From the NCBI GenBank assembly GCA_017448905.1, contig JAFSKP010000023.1, positions 1-33,616 on the forward strand: a stretch of DNA of 33,616 nucleotides. The letters are read 5' to 3'. The notes under the pieces are model-generated. The model did not search any database. It was not told the DNA's origin and was given only the letters and a program-made list of their open reading frames with translations. Position numbers and translations under genes: made by a program. This document shows positions 17,001-23,994 of the stretch, one piece after another. The number at the start of each line of letters is the position of its first letter. The stretch's first letter is position 1. The DNA comes from Bacteroidales bacterium (GTDB lineage: Bacteria > Bacteroidota > Bacteroidia > Bacteroidales > P3).

Positions 17001-17132
17001 AACGACCGTGCCGTGATGCAGGCCTACGGTTTCCCTGTGAAATCGTCATTCGTTGAAAGCAATTGTGTGGCAGAGCTTTTCACACTTTATAAGGAACTGA
17101 CAAATGAGAAGAATAATACTATCCACTCCTAA
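14019..17132 (+). CDS. MmeI-like fused restriction endonuclease/adenine methyltransferase (type IIL/IIG)
   Basis: A 1037-residue single-chain restriction-modification enzyme. Order: N-terminal PD-(D/E)XK nuclease with Asp64 and Glu75-x-Lys77 (DVYLPSTRVLIEQKS; one residue more between Asp and Glu than in MmeI), a helical spacer with LCVRIVFCLYAEDAGVF, the methyltransferase with motif I DPACGSGNF (from Asp426) and the N6-adenine motif NPPF (608-611), then target-recognition and C-terminal domains. It probably methylates adenine in its own site and cuts unmodified DNA, without separate subunits. Unusual: ~50 residues (189-238) are made of palindromic repeats between the nuclease and the helical spacer, and ~15.63-16.85 kb is clearly more A/T-rich than both flanks. 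It starts 3 bp after the WG gene. Whether the insert impairs cleavage cannot be told. Confidence 0.85.
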   Translation: MTTDRQQAAAASEFSLRWSGKGYEKGDTQKFWLELLQKVYGVEDSYSFVEFEDRVMVDSTNFMDVYLPSTRVLIEQKSIDKDLGAPIHQSDGAMLNPFQQAKKYIVGLPLSRHPRWVVTCNFREFWVYDMEQPNGEPQKIQLANLAKEYYRLQFIVDTKSEHITKEMQVSMQAGEIVGRIYEALLRQYWSTGGSWSTGGSPVAGSTGGSPVAGSTGGSPVAGSTGGSPVKSQASGLCSDPEILRWLNILCVRIVFCLYAEDAGVFAHDQFHNYLATYEAKDLRSALIRLFETLNTPQEKRSKYLQDDLKAFPYTNGGLFAEEIEIPQFTDELKRTLLDNASLDFDWSEISPTIFGAVFESTLNPMTRRSGGMHYTSIENIHKVIDPLFLNDLRHELDEILEVKVEKERRKRLDAYQDKLSQLTFLDPACGSGNFLTETYLSLRRLENEVINARHHGQSFLGIEEANPIKVSINQFYGIEINDFAVTVATTALWISEAQMLRETERLIHRDIDFLPLKSYSNIREGNALRMEWDTLTPSTQDNFLVTDILNVYKTDDFDSVPMVSEQSSPYGTVHKELNVIAHRVEQKDINELLHQDVSPVTYNYIMGNPPFVGARWMSKEQKQDVINVFGNKWAGVGDLDYVACWFKKASSLISGTNTHVALVSTNSITQGGAVANLWKPLFAQGVHIDFAWRTFRWDSEASQKAHVHCVIIGFSKCPTTNQKALYINNQQIIPVDNINGYLLDAPDIFIEKRMRPLCDVPQIVLGGQPIDDGNFLLTEEEKDELLCQEPQATPFIRSFLMGKDFIERRPRYCLWLQGADPSLLRRCPSVMRRVEKVREFRLKSNRASTLKAAETPTLFGTPFECESDYIALPKVSSENRKYIPIDYLSKDIIPGDKLFCLQNASLFHFGILTSNVHMAWVRATCGRLKSDYSYSNTIVYNNFPWPTPSDAQKARIEQTAQAILDARALYPDNSLADLYDELTMPVELCRAHQENDRAVMQAYGFPVKSSFVESNCVAELFTLYKELTNEKNNTIHS
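14586..14705 (+). repeat. 27-bp in-frame tandem repeats built on a palindrome
   Basis: Three full 27-bp units (14604-14630, 14631-14657, 14658-14684), coding STGGSPVAG, plus a partial fourth (to 14705) and a partial leading copy (14586-14600). Each full unit contains ACGGGCG-GCT-CGCCCGT, a 7-bp stem with a 3-nt centre. Units 2 and 3 are identical, indicating recent amplification. Confidence 0.95.
14710..14728 (+). repeat. Second palindrome inside the restriction-methylation gene
   Basis: CACAGGCC-AGC-GGCCTGTG is an 8-bp stem with a 3-nt centre, 5 bp after the 27-bp array. Its sequence is unrelated to the array palindrome but the design is the same. Confidence 0.9.
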
Positions 17133-17162
17133 TCCAACCCAGCCATTTACTCCCTACCGAAA

Positions 17163-18257
17163 ATGTATCTGAAGTTTTTCGAAATAGCTTTCAACAGACA
17201 ATTCCGGCATATTCTGCTATACACCGCTGTCGTGCACTGCGCCTTGTGGATTACCAATTCCTCTCAAGCCCAGCCGGCGGGATCCAACACGCTCTCGCTG
17301 CTCAAGATGCCGTCGGCGGCACGCACCGCCGCTCTCGGTGTCGACTACCTGTCAATCTATAGCCCCCTTGACGTCAATGTGGGTCTTGACAACCCATCAC
17401 TTATCAACGACTCATACCACAGACGGCTGACGCTCAACTACGTCGGCCTCTTTGCAGGGAGCCACTTCGGCTCGGCGGCATACGGGTTGAAAACCAAGCT
17501 TCCCGGCACCTTTCTGTTCGGACTCCATTTCAACAGCTATGGCCTCTTCGACGGCTATGACGAAGAGGAGGTGTCACAGGGCAAATTCTTTGCCTCCGAC
17601 ATAGCACTCTCGGCGGCATGGGCGATGGCTGTAGACTCAAATTTCTCGATTGGCGCGTCGATAAAGCCCATACTCTCACAGTACGAGACCTATCTTGCTT
17701 TCGCCCTCGCCACCAATGTAGCCGGCAGCTATGTCTCTGACAACAAGCAGTTCGCTGCCACAATCCAGGCACGCAACATCGGAGTCCAGGTTGCCACATT
17801 CAACGGCACAAGGGAATCCCTGCCTTTCGACCTCAGTGCGGCGCTGTCCTACAAAGCAAGCCGTGCCCCATTCCGCATATTCTTCGAAATGAACCGACTG
17901 ACGCAGTGGCACCTGCGTTATGACGACCCCCTGAAACCCGAAGCCACCACCGACCCATACACTGGCCAGCCGCTGACGAAACCCTGGTACGACGGCACCG
18001 TCAAAGTACTCGACGAGGTGGCGCGCCACGCCCTGCTCGGTGTCGAGGCCGACATCAAAGGCGTGTTCTTCGTCCGTCTCGGCTACCGCTACCGCCAGAA
18101 TGCAGAGATGGGAGCCGATGCCCGCACCAACATCAACATCAGCGGTTTCACCTACGGTTTCGGCATCAAGACCAAGAAATTCGAGTTCGCCTTCGCCCGC
18201 CGCAACTACCACCTCGGACAAGCCCCCAACTACATCTCCCTATCCCTTAAACTATAG
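17163..18257 (+). CDS. porQ: Type IX secretion system protein PorQ
   Basis: PorQ is an outer-membrane barrel of the T9SS attachment machinery that works with PorU, PorV and PorZ when cargo with C-terminal signals is released at the surface. 364 residues, close to the family size. A long N-terminal extension and signal peptide end near SSQAQ (about residue 36). The mature protein opens with NTLSLLKMPSAARTAALG, DNPSLIND and LNYVGLF, the typical PorQ/PorV-type start, and continues as a regular barrel (GVEADIKGVFFVRLGYRYRQ) ending in ISLSLKL. It begins 30 bp after the restriction gene and is followed by lplA after 2 bp. The C10 protease at 5062 is a matching cargo. Assignment is by motif; a generic PorV-like protein is the alternative. 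Confidence 0.75.
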   Translation: MYLKFFEIAFNRQFRHILLYTAVVHCALWITNSSQAQPAGSNTLSLLKMPSAARTAALGVDYLSIYSPLDVNVGLDNPSLINDSYHRRLTLNYVGLFAGSHFGSAAYGLKTKLPGTFLFGLHFNSYGLFDGYDEEEVSQGKFFASDIALSAAWAMAVDSNFSIGASIKPILSQYETYLAFALATNVAGSYVSDNKQFAATIQARNIGVQVATFNGTRESLPFDLSAALSYKASRAPFRIFFEMNRLTQWHLRYDDPLKPEATTDPYTGQPLTKPWYDGTVKVLDEVARHALLGVEADIKGVFFVRLGYRYRQNAEMGADARTNINISGFTYGFGIKTKKFEFAFARRNYHLGQAPNYISLSLKL

Positions 18258-18259
18258 CC

Positions 18260-19213
18260 ATGAGACTGAACGTAGTCGTCAGCAACAGCACAAACCCTTA
18301 TGTCAACATTGCCGTTGAAAACAGGCTCGTGACGCAGCCCGACGAATGCAGCGTAACACTGTACCTGTGGAGAAACCACCGTACCGTAGTCATCGGTCAG
18401 AACCAGAACCCTTTCGCCGAATGCAACATCGAACAGCTTGCCGCTGACGGCGGTTTTGTCATGAGGCGAACTACCGGCGGCGGGGCAGTCTACCACGACG
18501 ACGGCAACATCAACTTCAGCTTTGTGGCTCCTCCGCCGCTGTACGACCAGGGAAAGCAGTTCGATGTCATCTGCAGGGCTTTGAATGACTTCGGCATTGA
18601 GGCTCAATTGAGTGGCCGCAATGACCTGACTACAGGCAACCGCAAATTCAGCGGCAACGCCTTCTCCAAAGGACACCACAACTGGCTACACCACGGCACG
18701 CTGCTGATTCGCAGCAATGTCGACGACCTCTCACGCTACCTACGCGTCAAGCCTTCCAAACTACACAAACATGGTGTCGCCTCCGTTCAAAGCCGCGTGG
18801 TCAACCTCTCCGAGCTGGCGCCTACGCTAGACAGCAAAAACATCGTGCCACACCTCATCAAGGCCTTTGAATCAACCTACGAGACAAAAGCAGAGACACT
18901 CGATTTTGACACAATAGCCAATAATGAAGAGACCAAGGGGCTCATAAAAAGATACAGCAGCGAGGAATGGCTCTTTAGGCGTTGGAAATACTTCAACGCG
19001 CAGTACTCCCACCAATTCGAATGGGGAGCCGCAGAACTGTCGCTCACCATCGATGAAGCCACCCACACCATCACCAACGCCATCCTTGCCACCGATGCCC
19101 TTGACGTAGACCTGCCCCAAAAGGCACAAGACATCCTTGTCGGCGCCCGGACAACAGAGCCTCCGAAGACAGAAGATGAAAAGCTGAACGACCTGCTGTC
19201 GCTGATATACTAG
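18260..19213 (+). CDS. lplA: Lipoate--protein ligase
   Basis: Activates lipoate with ATP and attaches it to lysines of 2-oxoacid dehydrogenase E2 subunits or GcvH; cytoplasmic. 317 residues: the catalytic BirA/LplA fold followed by a C-terminal accessory domain, as in E. coli LplA. Signature blocks: RRTTGGGAVYHDDGNINFSF (69-88, lipoyl-AMP binding) and RNDLTTGNRKFSGNAF (120-135) with the catalytic Lys129. The second domain contains the KYSSEEW-type motif as RYSSEEWLFRRWKYF. Start codon lies 2 bp after the porQ stop, so it is co-transcribed. The gene ends at a pair of heptamer arrays facing the convergent Sel1-like gene. All expected residues are present. Confidence 0.93.
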   Translation: MRLNVVVSNSTNPYVNIAVENRLVTQPDECSVTLYLWRNHRTVVIGQNQNPFAECNIEQLAADGGFVMRRTTGGGAVYHDDGNINFSFVAPPPLYDQGKQFDVICRALNDFGIEAQLSGRNDLTTGNRKFSGNAFSKGHHNWLHHGTLLIRSNVDDLSRYLRVKPSKLHKHGVASVQSRVVNLSELAPTLDSKNIVPHLIKAFESTYETKAETLDFDTIANNEETKGLIKRYSSEEWLFRRWKYFNAQYSHQFEWGAAELSLTIDEATHTITNAILATDALDVDLPQKAQDILVGARTTEPPKTEDEKLNDLLSLIY

Positions 19214-19219
19214 TTATCG

Positions 19220-19293
19220 GTGAATGGCGAACCGCGAACTGTGGACAGGGCTACCGACTCGTAATCTCAACTTTCATCTTTCATCTTTCAACT
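19220..19293. repeat. Inverted pair of heptamer arrays between convergent genes
   Basis: Left arm: GTGAATG, GCGAACC, GCGAACT, GTGGACA (19220-19247). Right arm: CTCAACT, TTCATCT, TTCATCT, TTCAACT (19266-19293), ending 4 bp from the stop of the minus-strand gene. Period is 7 bp in both arms, orientation opposite. Confidence 0.75.
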
Positions 19294-19296
19294 ATC

Positions 19297-20475
19297 TCAC
19301 GCCCATGCGTCCCATCGTCCATCGTCATCCTCGTAGTCGTCGTCATCTTCATCCGTCTCATCGGGCGACTCATCGTTCAGCGATTCATATATAGGCACAT
19401 AGTTCTGCACAATCTCCTCCGCATACTCTTCAAGGTCACCATTTAAATAGTCCTTTATTACAGCAGAGAGCTGCTCCTCGTCGCCATAACGCAACGCCTT
19501 GAGACGAAGCAGCCTGGCATCATCCTTGCCGCAGTCATTTGGTGCGCTCCCCTCCTCTGCCATCAGTGACATCATCGTGAAACAGAGAGGGCTGCCCAAC
19601 TCCGAGCCACGCTTGAAATTGTCCCAGGCCTTTTTGTTGTTCACCTTGTGTCCGAACTTGCCTTCACGATACATGCATCCGAGTTCGTAGTATACAGCCA
19701 CAGAACCCATCTTGACAGCTTCGTCGAAAAGAGCCGTTATCTCTTTCTCCAACCCTGCCCTATCATCGGCATTGGCCTTCAGAAAAGCCCTCTTGTCATC
19801 ATCGTTCGAAAAATCTTCCACTGCCTTGGCCGTATCCGAAAAAAGGTCAAGGTATCTCTTTTCCAAATCGTATGCTATGAGAAGGCAGCAGTCGGCACAT
19901 CCCGCCGCACGTCCCTTCTCGTAAGAGTCCGGCACATCCTCAAGACCAATGTAAGAGTCTATATAGCCTTTTTCTATTGCCTTTTGAAACAACCTGTTTG
20001 ACTTTTCAAAACTGTCACCATCCTCCTTCGTGTAGTACATCCATCCCAGCAAGTCAAACCAGCGAGGGTCGGGATTGTCGAACCTGACCATCCATTTCTG
20101 GACCTCGGCAATGGCTGCATCCAAGTTGGGGACAAAACCCACACCGTATGCAATATCAGAGCAATAGCGCATCGCTGCAGGCTGGTATCCTGCGGACATG
20201 GCCTCGTTGCGGAGACGCTTATACTCTTTCATATCGACATACCCGAAGTCGCCCAGACGGTACATGTTGGCGAGATGAAGTTTTGCTTCAACGGAGCCTT
20301 CTTCTATAGCTTTGCGGAAACAATCGGCGGCACGGTCGACATAATCGTCCGTAGGGACAGTGAAAACATACCAGCAGCCAAGCTGACAAAGGGAGTCGGC
20401 ATCGTCGCTGTTCTTGAGTTGGTTGACCTGCTCATCAGTGAGCCTGAAATACTGATAACTGTACTTCAAATCCAT
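19297..20475 (-). CDS. Sel1-like/TPR repeat protein
   Basis: A 392-residue cytoplasmic protein (no signal peptide) made of helical pairs of the Sel1/TPR type. Clear units include RAADCFRKAIEEGSVEAKLHLANMYRLG (about 48-75), KSNRLFQKAIEKGYIDSYIGL, LFDEAVKMGSVAVYYELGCMYREGKFG and AWDNFKRGSELGSPLCFTMM. The last ~25 residues are strongly acidic (ETDEDDDDYEDDDGRWDAWA). Such proteins act as adaptors; no partner is suggested by the neighbours. It converges on lplA and diverges from the Nif3-like gene; the 160-bp A/T-rich gap (20476-20637) shows no good -7 box on either strand. Repeat class is sure, role unknown. Confidence 0.8.
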   Translation of the reverse strand: MDLKYSYQYFRLTDEQVNQLKNSDDADSLCQLGCWYVFTVPTDDYVDRAADCFRKAIEEGSVEAKLHLANMYRLGDFGYVDMKEYKRLRNEAMSAGYQPAAMRYCSDIAYGVGFVPNLDAAIAEVQKWMVRFDNPDPRWFDLLGWMYYTKEDGDSFEKSNRLFQKAIEKGYIDSYIGLEDVPDSYEKGRAAGCADCCLLIAYDLEKRYLDLFSDTAKAVEDFSNDDDKRAFLKANADDRAGLEKEITALFDEAVKMGSVAVYYELGCMYREGKFGHKVNNKKAWDNFKRGSELGSPLCFTMMSLMAEEGSAPNDCGKDDARLLRLKALRYGDEEQLSAVIKDYLNGDLEEYAEEIVQNYVPIYESLNDESPDETDEDDDDYEDDDGRWDAWA

Positions 20476-20637
20476 GGCAATAAAGCAATAAAATGAATAA
20501 TAGAATCCCTCACTCTAACTTCCACCCTCTTGGATAATTAACCCATTTCAAACGATATTATTGTGCCAGGCAATATTTTTCTCAATACGTTGTTATAGAG
20601 ATACGAAAAAAATAACCTCAAACATAGAACACAATAC

Positions 20638-21465
20638 ATGAAGACACAAGAAATCATCGATCACCTTGACAGCTGTTTCAGACCCGAATATCAGGAGAGC
20701 TACGACAACTCCGGATTCCTTGTCGGCGACCCCGAGAGCGAATACACCGGCACCCTCATTGCACTCGACATAACGTCCGCAACCGTTGACGAAGCCATAG
20801 ACAACGGTCTCTCGCTCATCGTAAGTCACCACCCGCTCATCTTCAACGGTCTGAAACGAATCACAAACGACAACGCAGACGGAAAGATGATTACACGGCT
20901 GATAAAGAACGACATCTCCGTGTATGCCGCCCATACGAACCTCGACAACCTGCCTTGGGGCGTCAACGGCATTCTTGCCCAAAAGCTGGGACTCATCGAC
21001 TGCCACATCCTCCGCCCATTAGAATCGGACAGTCAAGCAATCAAGCAATCAAGCAATCAAGCGAACAGCATCGGTGCCGGCATGGTCGGTACCCTCCAAG
21101 AGTCCACATCAGTGATGGACTTTCTAAGACTGGTGAAAGAGCGTCTCGCCCTCCCCGTAATCCGCACCTCACAATTCGATAACCACAATTCAGAACTCAT
21201 AATTGAAAAAGTCGCCATCTGCGGTGGTTCCGGGGTTTTCCTCATCCCCGACGCCATTGCCGCCGAGGCCGACATCTTCCTTACCGGCGACCTCAAATAC
21301 CACGATTTCCAGAAAGCCACAGACAAAACAGTCCTCGCCGATATCGGACATTATGAAAGCGAACAATTTGCAAAAGAAATTTTTTATAACGTGATTTCAG
21401 AAAAATTTAGTAGTTTTGCGTGCCGGATTTCTGAACATAGCAAAAGCTATGTAAACTATATATAA
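20638..21465 (+). CDS. Nif3-like dinuclear metal-centre protein
   Basis: A 275-residue member of the Nif3/DUF34 family, toroidal hexamers with two metals bound by conserved His, Asp and Glu. Metal-site blocks: LIVSHHPLIFNGLK (His63/64 region), YAAHTNLDN, and near the C-terminus DIFLTGDLKYHDF and IGHYESE. It is the short form without the central PII-like insertion present in ~370-residue members; the usual motif GAGMVGTL lies right behind the linker. That linker (SQAIKQSSNQAN) is encoded by four 8-bp repeats. The biochemical role of the family is unresolved (metal insertion or metabolite repair proposed; the 'GTP cyclohydrolase type 2' label is doubtful). It is followed by the zinc-ribbon gene, a frequent partner. 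Confidence 0.9.
   Translation: MKTQEIIDHLDSCFRPEYQESYDNSGFLVGDPESEYTGTLIALDITSATVDEAIDNGLSLIVSHHPLIFNGLKRITNDNADGKMITRLIKNDISVYAAHTNLDNLPWGVNGILAQKLGLIDCHILRPLESDSQAIKQSSNQANSIGAGMVGTLQESTSVMDFLRLVKERLALPVIRTSQFDNHNSELIIEKVAICGGSGVFLIPDAIAAEADIFLTGDLKYHDFQKATDKTVLADIGHYESEQFAKEIFYNVISEKFSSFACRISEHSKSYVNYI
21031..21062 (+). repeat. Four 8-bp repeats inside the Nif3-like gene
   Basis: AGTCAAGC followed by three identical AATCAAGC units. Eight is not a multiple of three, so gain or loss of one unit shifts the reading frame of the C-terminal metal-binding half. Confidence 0.95.
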
Positions 21466-21515
21466 TTAGTATACAATAACATCATTACATTCTTTCATTT
21501 TTCATTTTTCATAAA

Positions 21516-22355
21516 ATGGCAAAAAAAGTTACGAAAAAAGAACTCGCGCAGGAAGCCGAACTCCAAGCCGCACAGCAGGCCGCTGCCATCAGGCAGCTTG
21601 ATGTCGATGTCGCCGTCGAAAAAAGACTGGTGGCTCTCTACACCCTGCAGACCGTCGACACCGAAATAGATAAAATCAAGATTATCCGCGGCGAGTTGCC
21701 ACAGGCCATCGAAGACCTGGAGGACGAGATTGCCGGTCTGGAAACGCGCATCAACAACTTCAACAGTGAGATCAGCGAGACAAACCAACGTGTCGCCAAC
21801 GAGAAAAACGAGATTGCTGAGCACACTGAAATGATAAAAAAATACCAGAAGCAGCAAGAGAACGTTCGCAACAACCGTGAGTTCGAAGCCATCAACAAAG
21901 AAGTGGAATACAAAGAACTACAGATAGAACTCAACGAACGGCACCTGAAAGAGGCCTCGGCCCACATCAAGGATGTGCAGCAGCACATCGCAGCCGCCGA
22001 ACAGCTGCTCGAGAACCGCCGTAAGGACCTTGAAGCCAAAAAGGGCGAACTCGACGACATTATCGCCGAGACCGAAAAAGACGAGAAACGCCTCGTCGCC
22101 AAGGAGCAGGAACAGGAGCAGTTCATCGAACCACGATACCTTCAGGCCTACAAGCGTATCCGCAGCAGCGCCCGCAACGGTCTCGCCGTCGTGACCATCG
22201 ACCGCGACGCCTGTGGCGGCTGCTTCAGCAAGATTCCCCCACAGCGCCAGACCGAAATCAAGATGCACAAGAAAGTCATCGTCTGCGAACACTGCGGCCG
22301 CATCCTCGTCGACGACGACATTGCCGAGCGCGCCAAAGCCATCCTCAACAAGTGA
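21516..22355 (+). CDS. Coiled-coil protein with C4 zinc ribbon
   Basis: A 279-residue protein. Residues ~40-205 form a long antiparallel coiled coil (LETRINNFNSEISETNQRV, QIELNERHLKEASAHIKDV), followed by a C4 zinc ribbon with CGGC (in RDACGGCFSKIPPQ) and CEHC (in VIVCEHCGRIL). This is the architecture of the zf-RING_7/CT398-type family, some of which bind nucleic acids or the flagellar/secretion machinery; no firm function is known in Bacteroidota. The start is preceded by a short TTTCATTTTTCAT-type repeat tract (21494-21513). It is the downstream neighbour of the Nif3-like gene, a pairing seen in many bacteria. Its TGA begins a heptamer array. Architecture sure, role unknown. Confidence 0.88.
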   Translation: MAKKVTKKELAQEAELQAAQQAAAIRQLDVDVAVEKRLVALYTLQTVDTEIDKIKIIRGELPQAIEDLEDEIAGLETRINNFNSEISETNQRVANEKNEIAEHTEMIKKYQKQQENVRNNREFEAINKEVEYKELQIELNERHLKEASAHIKDVQQHIAAAEQLLENRRKDLEAKKGELDDIIAETEKDEKRLVAKEQEQEQFIEPRYLQAYKRIRSSARNGLAVVTIDRDACGGCFSKIPPQRQTEIKMHKKVIVCEHCGRILVDDDIAERAKAILNK

Positions 22356-22452
22356 ACGGTGAACAGTGACCAGTGAAACGAGCACATTCGTGTCACTATT
22401 CACTATTCACCATTCACTATTCACCATTCACCATTCACTATTCACTATTCAC
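22352..22452 (+). repeat. Inverted pair of heptamer arrays between the zinc-ribbon gene and hutH
   Basis: Left arm: GTGAACG, GTGAACA, GTGACCA, GTGAAAC (22352-22379), the first unit containing the TGA stop of the upstream gene. Right arm: eight YATTCAC units (22397-22452), ending 15 bp before the hutH ATG. Between them ACGA and TCGT pair around GCACAT, so an imperfect stem-loop can form. Confidence 0.9.
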
Positions 22453-22467
22453 CAAATTCAACTTTCA

Positions 22468-23976
22468 ATGGTTCATCATATCACCCCCGAAACACCCCTT
22501 ACGCTCCAGCGTATCAAAGAAATAATCGACGGCAACATGACGCTTGCCCTCAGCGACGAAGCCAAACACCGCATCGAGAAATGCCGCAACTACCTCAATC
22601 AGAAGATGGAAACCCAGAAAGTGCCCATCTACGGCGTCACCACCGGCTTCGGCTCGCTCTGCAACATCAGCATCAGCAAGGAGCAGCTCAGCCAGCTGCA
22701 GAAAAACCTCGTCATGAGCCATGCCTGCGGTGTCGGCGACGAAGTGCCCCAGGAGGTTGTCCGCCTCATGCTGCTTCTGAAAGCCCAGAACTTCTGCTTC
22801 GGCTACAGCGGTGCCCAGCTGCAGACCGTCCAGCGTCTCATCGACTGCTTCAACGACGACATCCTTCCCGTCGTCTACCAGCAGGGCAGCCTCGGCGCCA
22901 GCGGCGACCTCTGCCCCCTCGCCAACCTCATGCTCCCCTCCATCCTCGGCATGGGCGAATGCTACTGGAAAGGCCGCCGCTGCCAGGCCAGCGAAGTGTT
23001 CGAAGCCAAAGGCTGGCAGCCCATCGAGCTGCAGAGCAAGGAAGGTCTCGCCCTTCTCAACGGCACCCAGTTCATGAGCAGCTACGCCGTATGGAGTCTC
23101 CTCAAGGCTCAACGCCTCAGCGCCCAGGCCGACCTCATCCTCAGCCTCAGCCTCGATGCCTTCGACGGCCGCATCGAACCGTTCTACGAGAGCCTTCACA
23201 TGGTGCGCCCCCACAAAGGACAGCTCCTGACCGCCAAGGCAGTCCGCGCCTTCACCGAGGGCAGCGAGATAATCTGCCGCCACAAAGAGCATGTCCAGGA
23301 CCCCTACAGTTTCCGTTGCGCCCCACAGGTGCACGGTGCCGCCAAGGACACGATAGCATACGTGGCCAGCGTCGTCGAGACGGAGATCAACTCCACCACC
23401 GACAACCCCATCGTCCTCCCCGACGAGGATATGGTCATCAGCGGCGGCCACTTCCACGGTGAGCCCCTCGCCATGGTGCTCGACTTCCTCGCCATTGCCG
23501 TAGCCGAGCTAGGTGCCATCAGCGAACGACGCACCTACCAGCTCATCGACGCCAAGCGCGGCCTTCCCTCGTTCCTCGTCGCCAAGCCGGGCCTCAACAG
23601 CGGCTTCATGATTCCGCAGTACACCGCCGCAGCCATCGTCAGCCAGACCAAGCAACTCTGCACCCCCTGCAGTGTCGACAGCATCCCCAGCAGCCAGAAC
23701 CAGGAAGACCTCGTCAGCATGGGCGGCAACGCCGCTACCAAGTGCTACCGCGTCTGCGAGAACGTGGAACGCGTCCTTGCCATCGAACTCTTCAACGCCG
23801 CACAGGCGCTCGACTTCCGCCACCAGGAGGGCCTCAAGAGCAGCCCCCTCATCGAGAAGCTCGTCGCCGACTTCCGCCACAAGGTCAACTTCGTCGACAT
23901 CGACCAGGTGATGTACAAGCACATCCATGCCAGTGTGGACTTTCTACAGAAGATGGCTGTTCCTGAGGCGCGATAA
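22468..23976 (+). CDS. hutH: Histidine ammonia-lyase
   Basis: Deaminates L-histidine to urocanate. 502 residues from the ATG at 22468. An in-frame start at 22366 would add 34 residues encoded by the heptamer array (SLFTIHHSLFTIHH), so it is rejected. Visible: YGVTTGFG with catalytic Tyr55, LVMSHACGVG (His85, the HAL-type sequence rather than the HL of tyrosine ammonia-lyases), the MIO-forming Ala144-Ser145-Gly146 in GSLGASGDLCPLA, HVQDPYSFRCAPQVHGA, and SSQNQEDLVSMG. The other hut genes (hutU, hutI, ftcD) are not adjacent; the next gene is convergent. Alternative: an aromatic amino acid lyase, less likely given SHA. Confidence 0.9.
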   Translation: MVHHITPETPLTLQRIKEIIDGNMTLALSDEAKHRIEKCRNYLNQKMETQKVPIYGVTTGFGSLCNISISKEQLSQLQKNLVMSHACGVGDEVPQEVVRLMLLLKAQNFCFGYSGAQLQTVQRLIDCFNDDILPVVYQQGSLGASGDLCPLANLMLPSILGMGECYWKGRRCQASEVFEAKGWQPIELQSKEGLALLNGTQFMSSYAVWSLLKAQRLSAQADLILSLSLDAFDGRIEPFYESLHMVRPHKGQLLTAKAVRAFTEGSEIICRHKEHVQDPYSFRCAPQVHGAAKDTIAYVASVVETEINSTTDNPIVLPDEDMVISGGHFHGEPLAMVLDFLAIAVAELGAISERRTYQLIDAKRGLPSFLVAKPGLNSGFMIPQYTAAAIVSQTKQLCTPCSVDSIPSSQNQEDLVSMGGNAATKCYRVCENVERVLAIELFNAAQALDFRHQEGLKSSPLIEKLVADFRHKVNFVDIDQVMYKHIHASVDFLQKMAVPEAR

Positions 23977-23994
23977 AGCCCCCGAGGAGGCTTG

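Noticed and set aside
22366..22467. Upstream start for hutH adding 34 residues
   Set aside because: The extra residues are only the translated heptamer array (SLFTIHH repeats); the family start fits ATG 22468.
22468..23976. Tyrosine/phenylalanine ammonia-lyase as identity of hutH
   Set aside because: The selectivity block reads SHACGVG as in histidine lyases rather than HL as in aromatic lyases.
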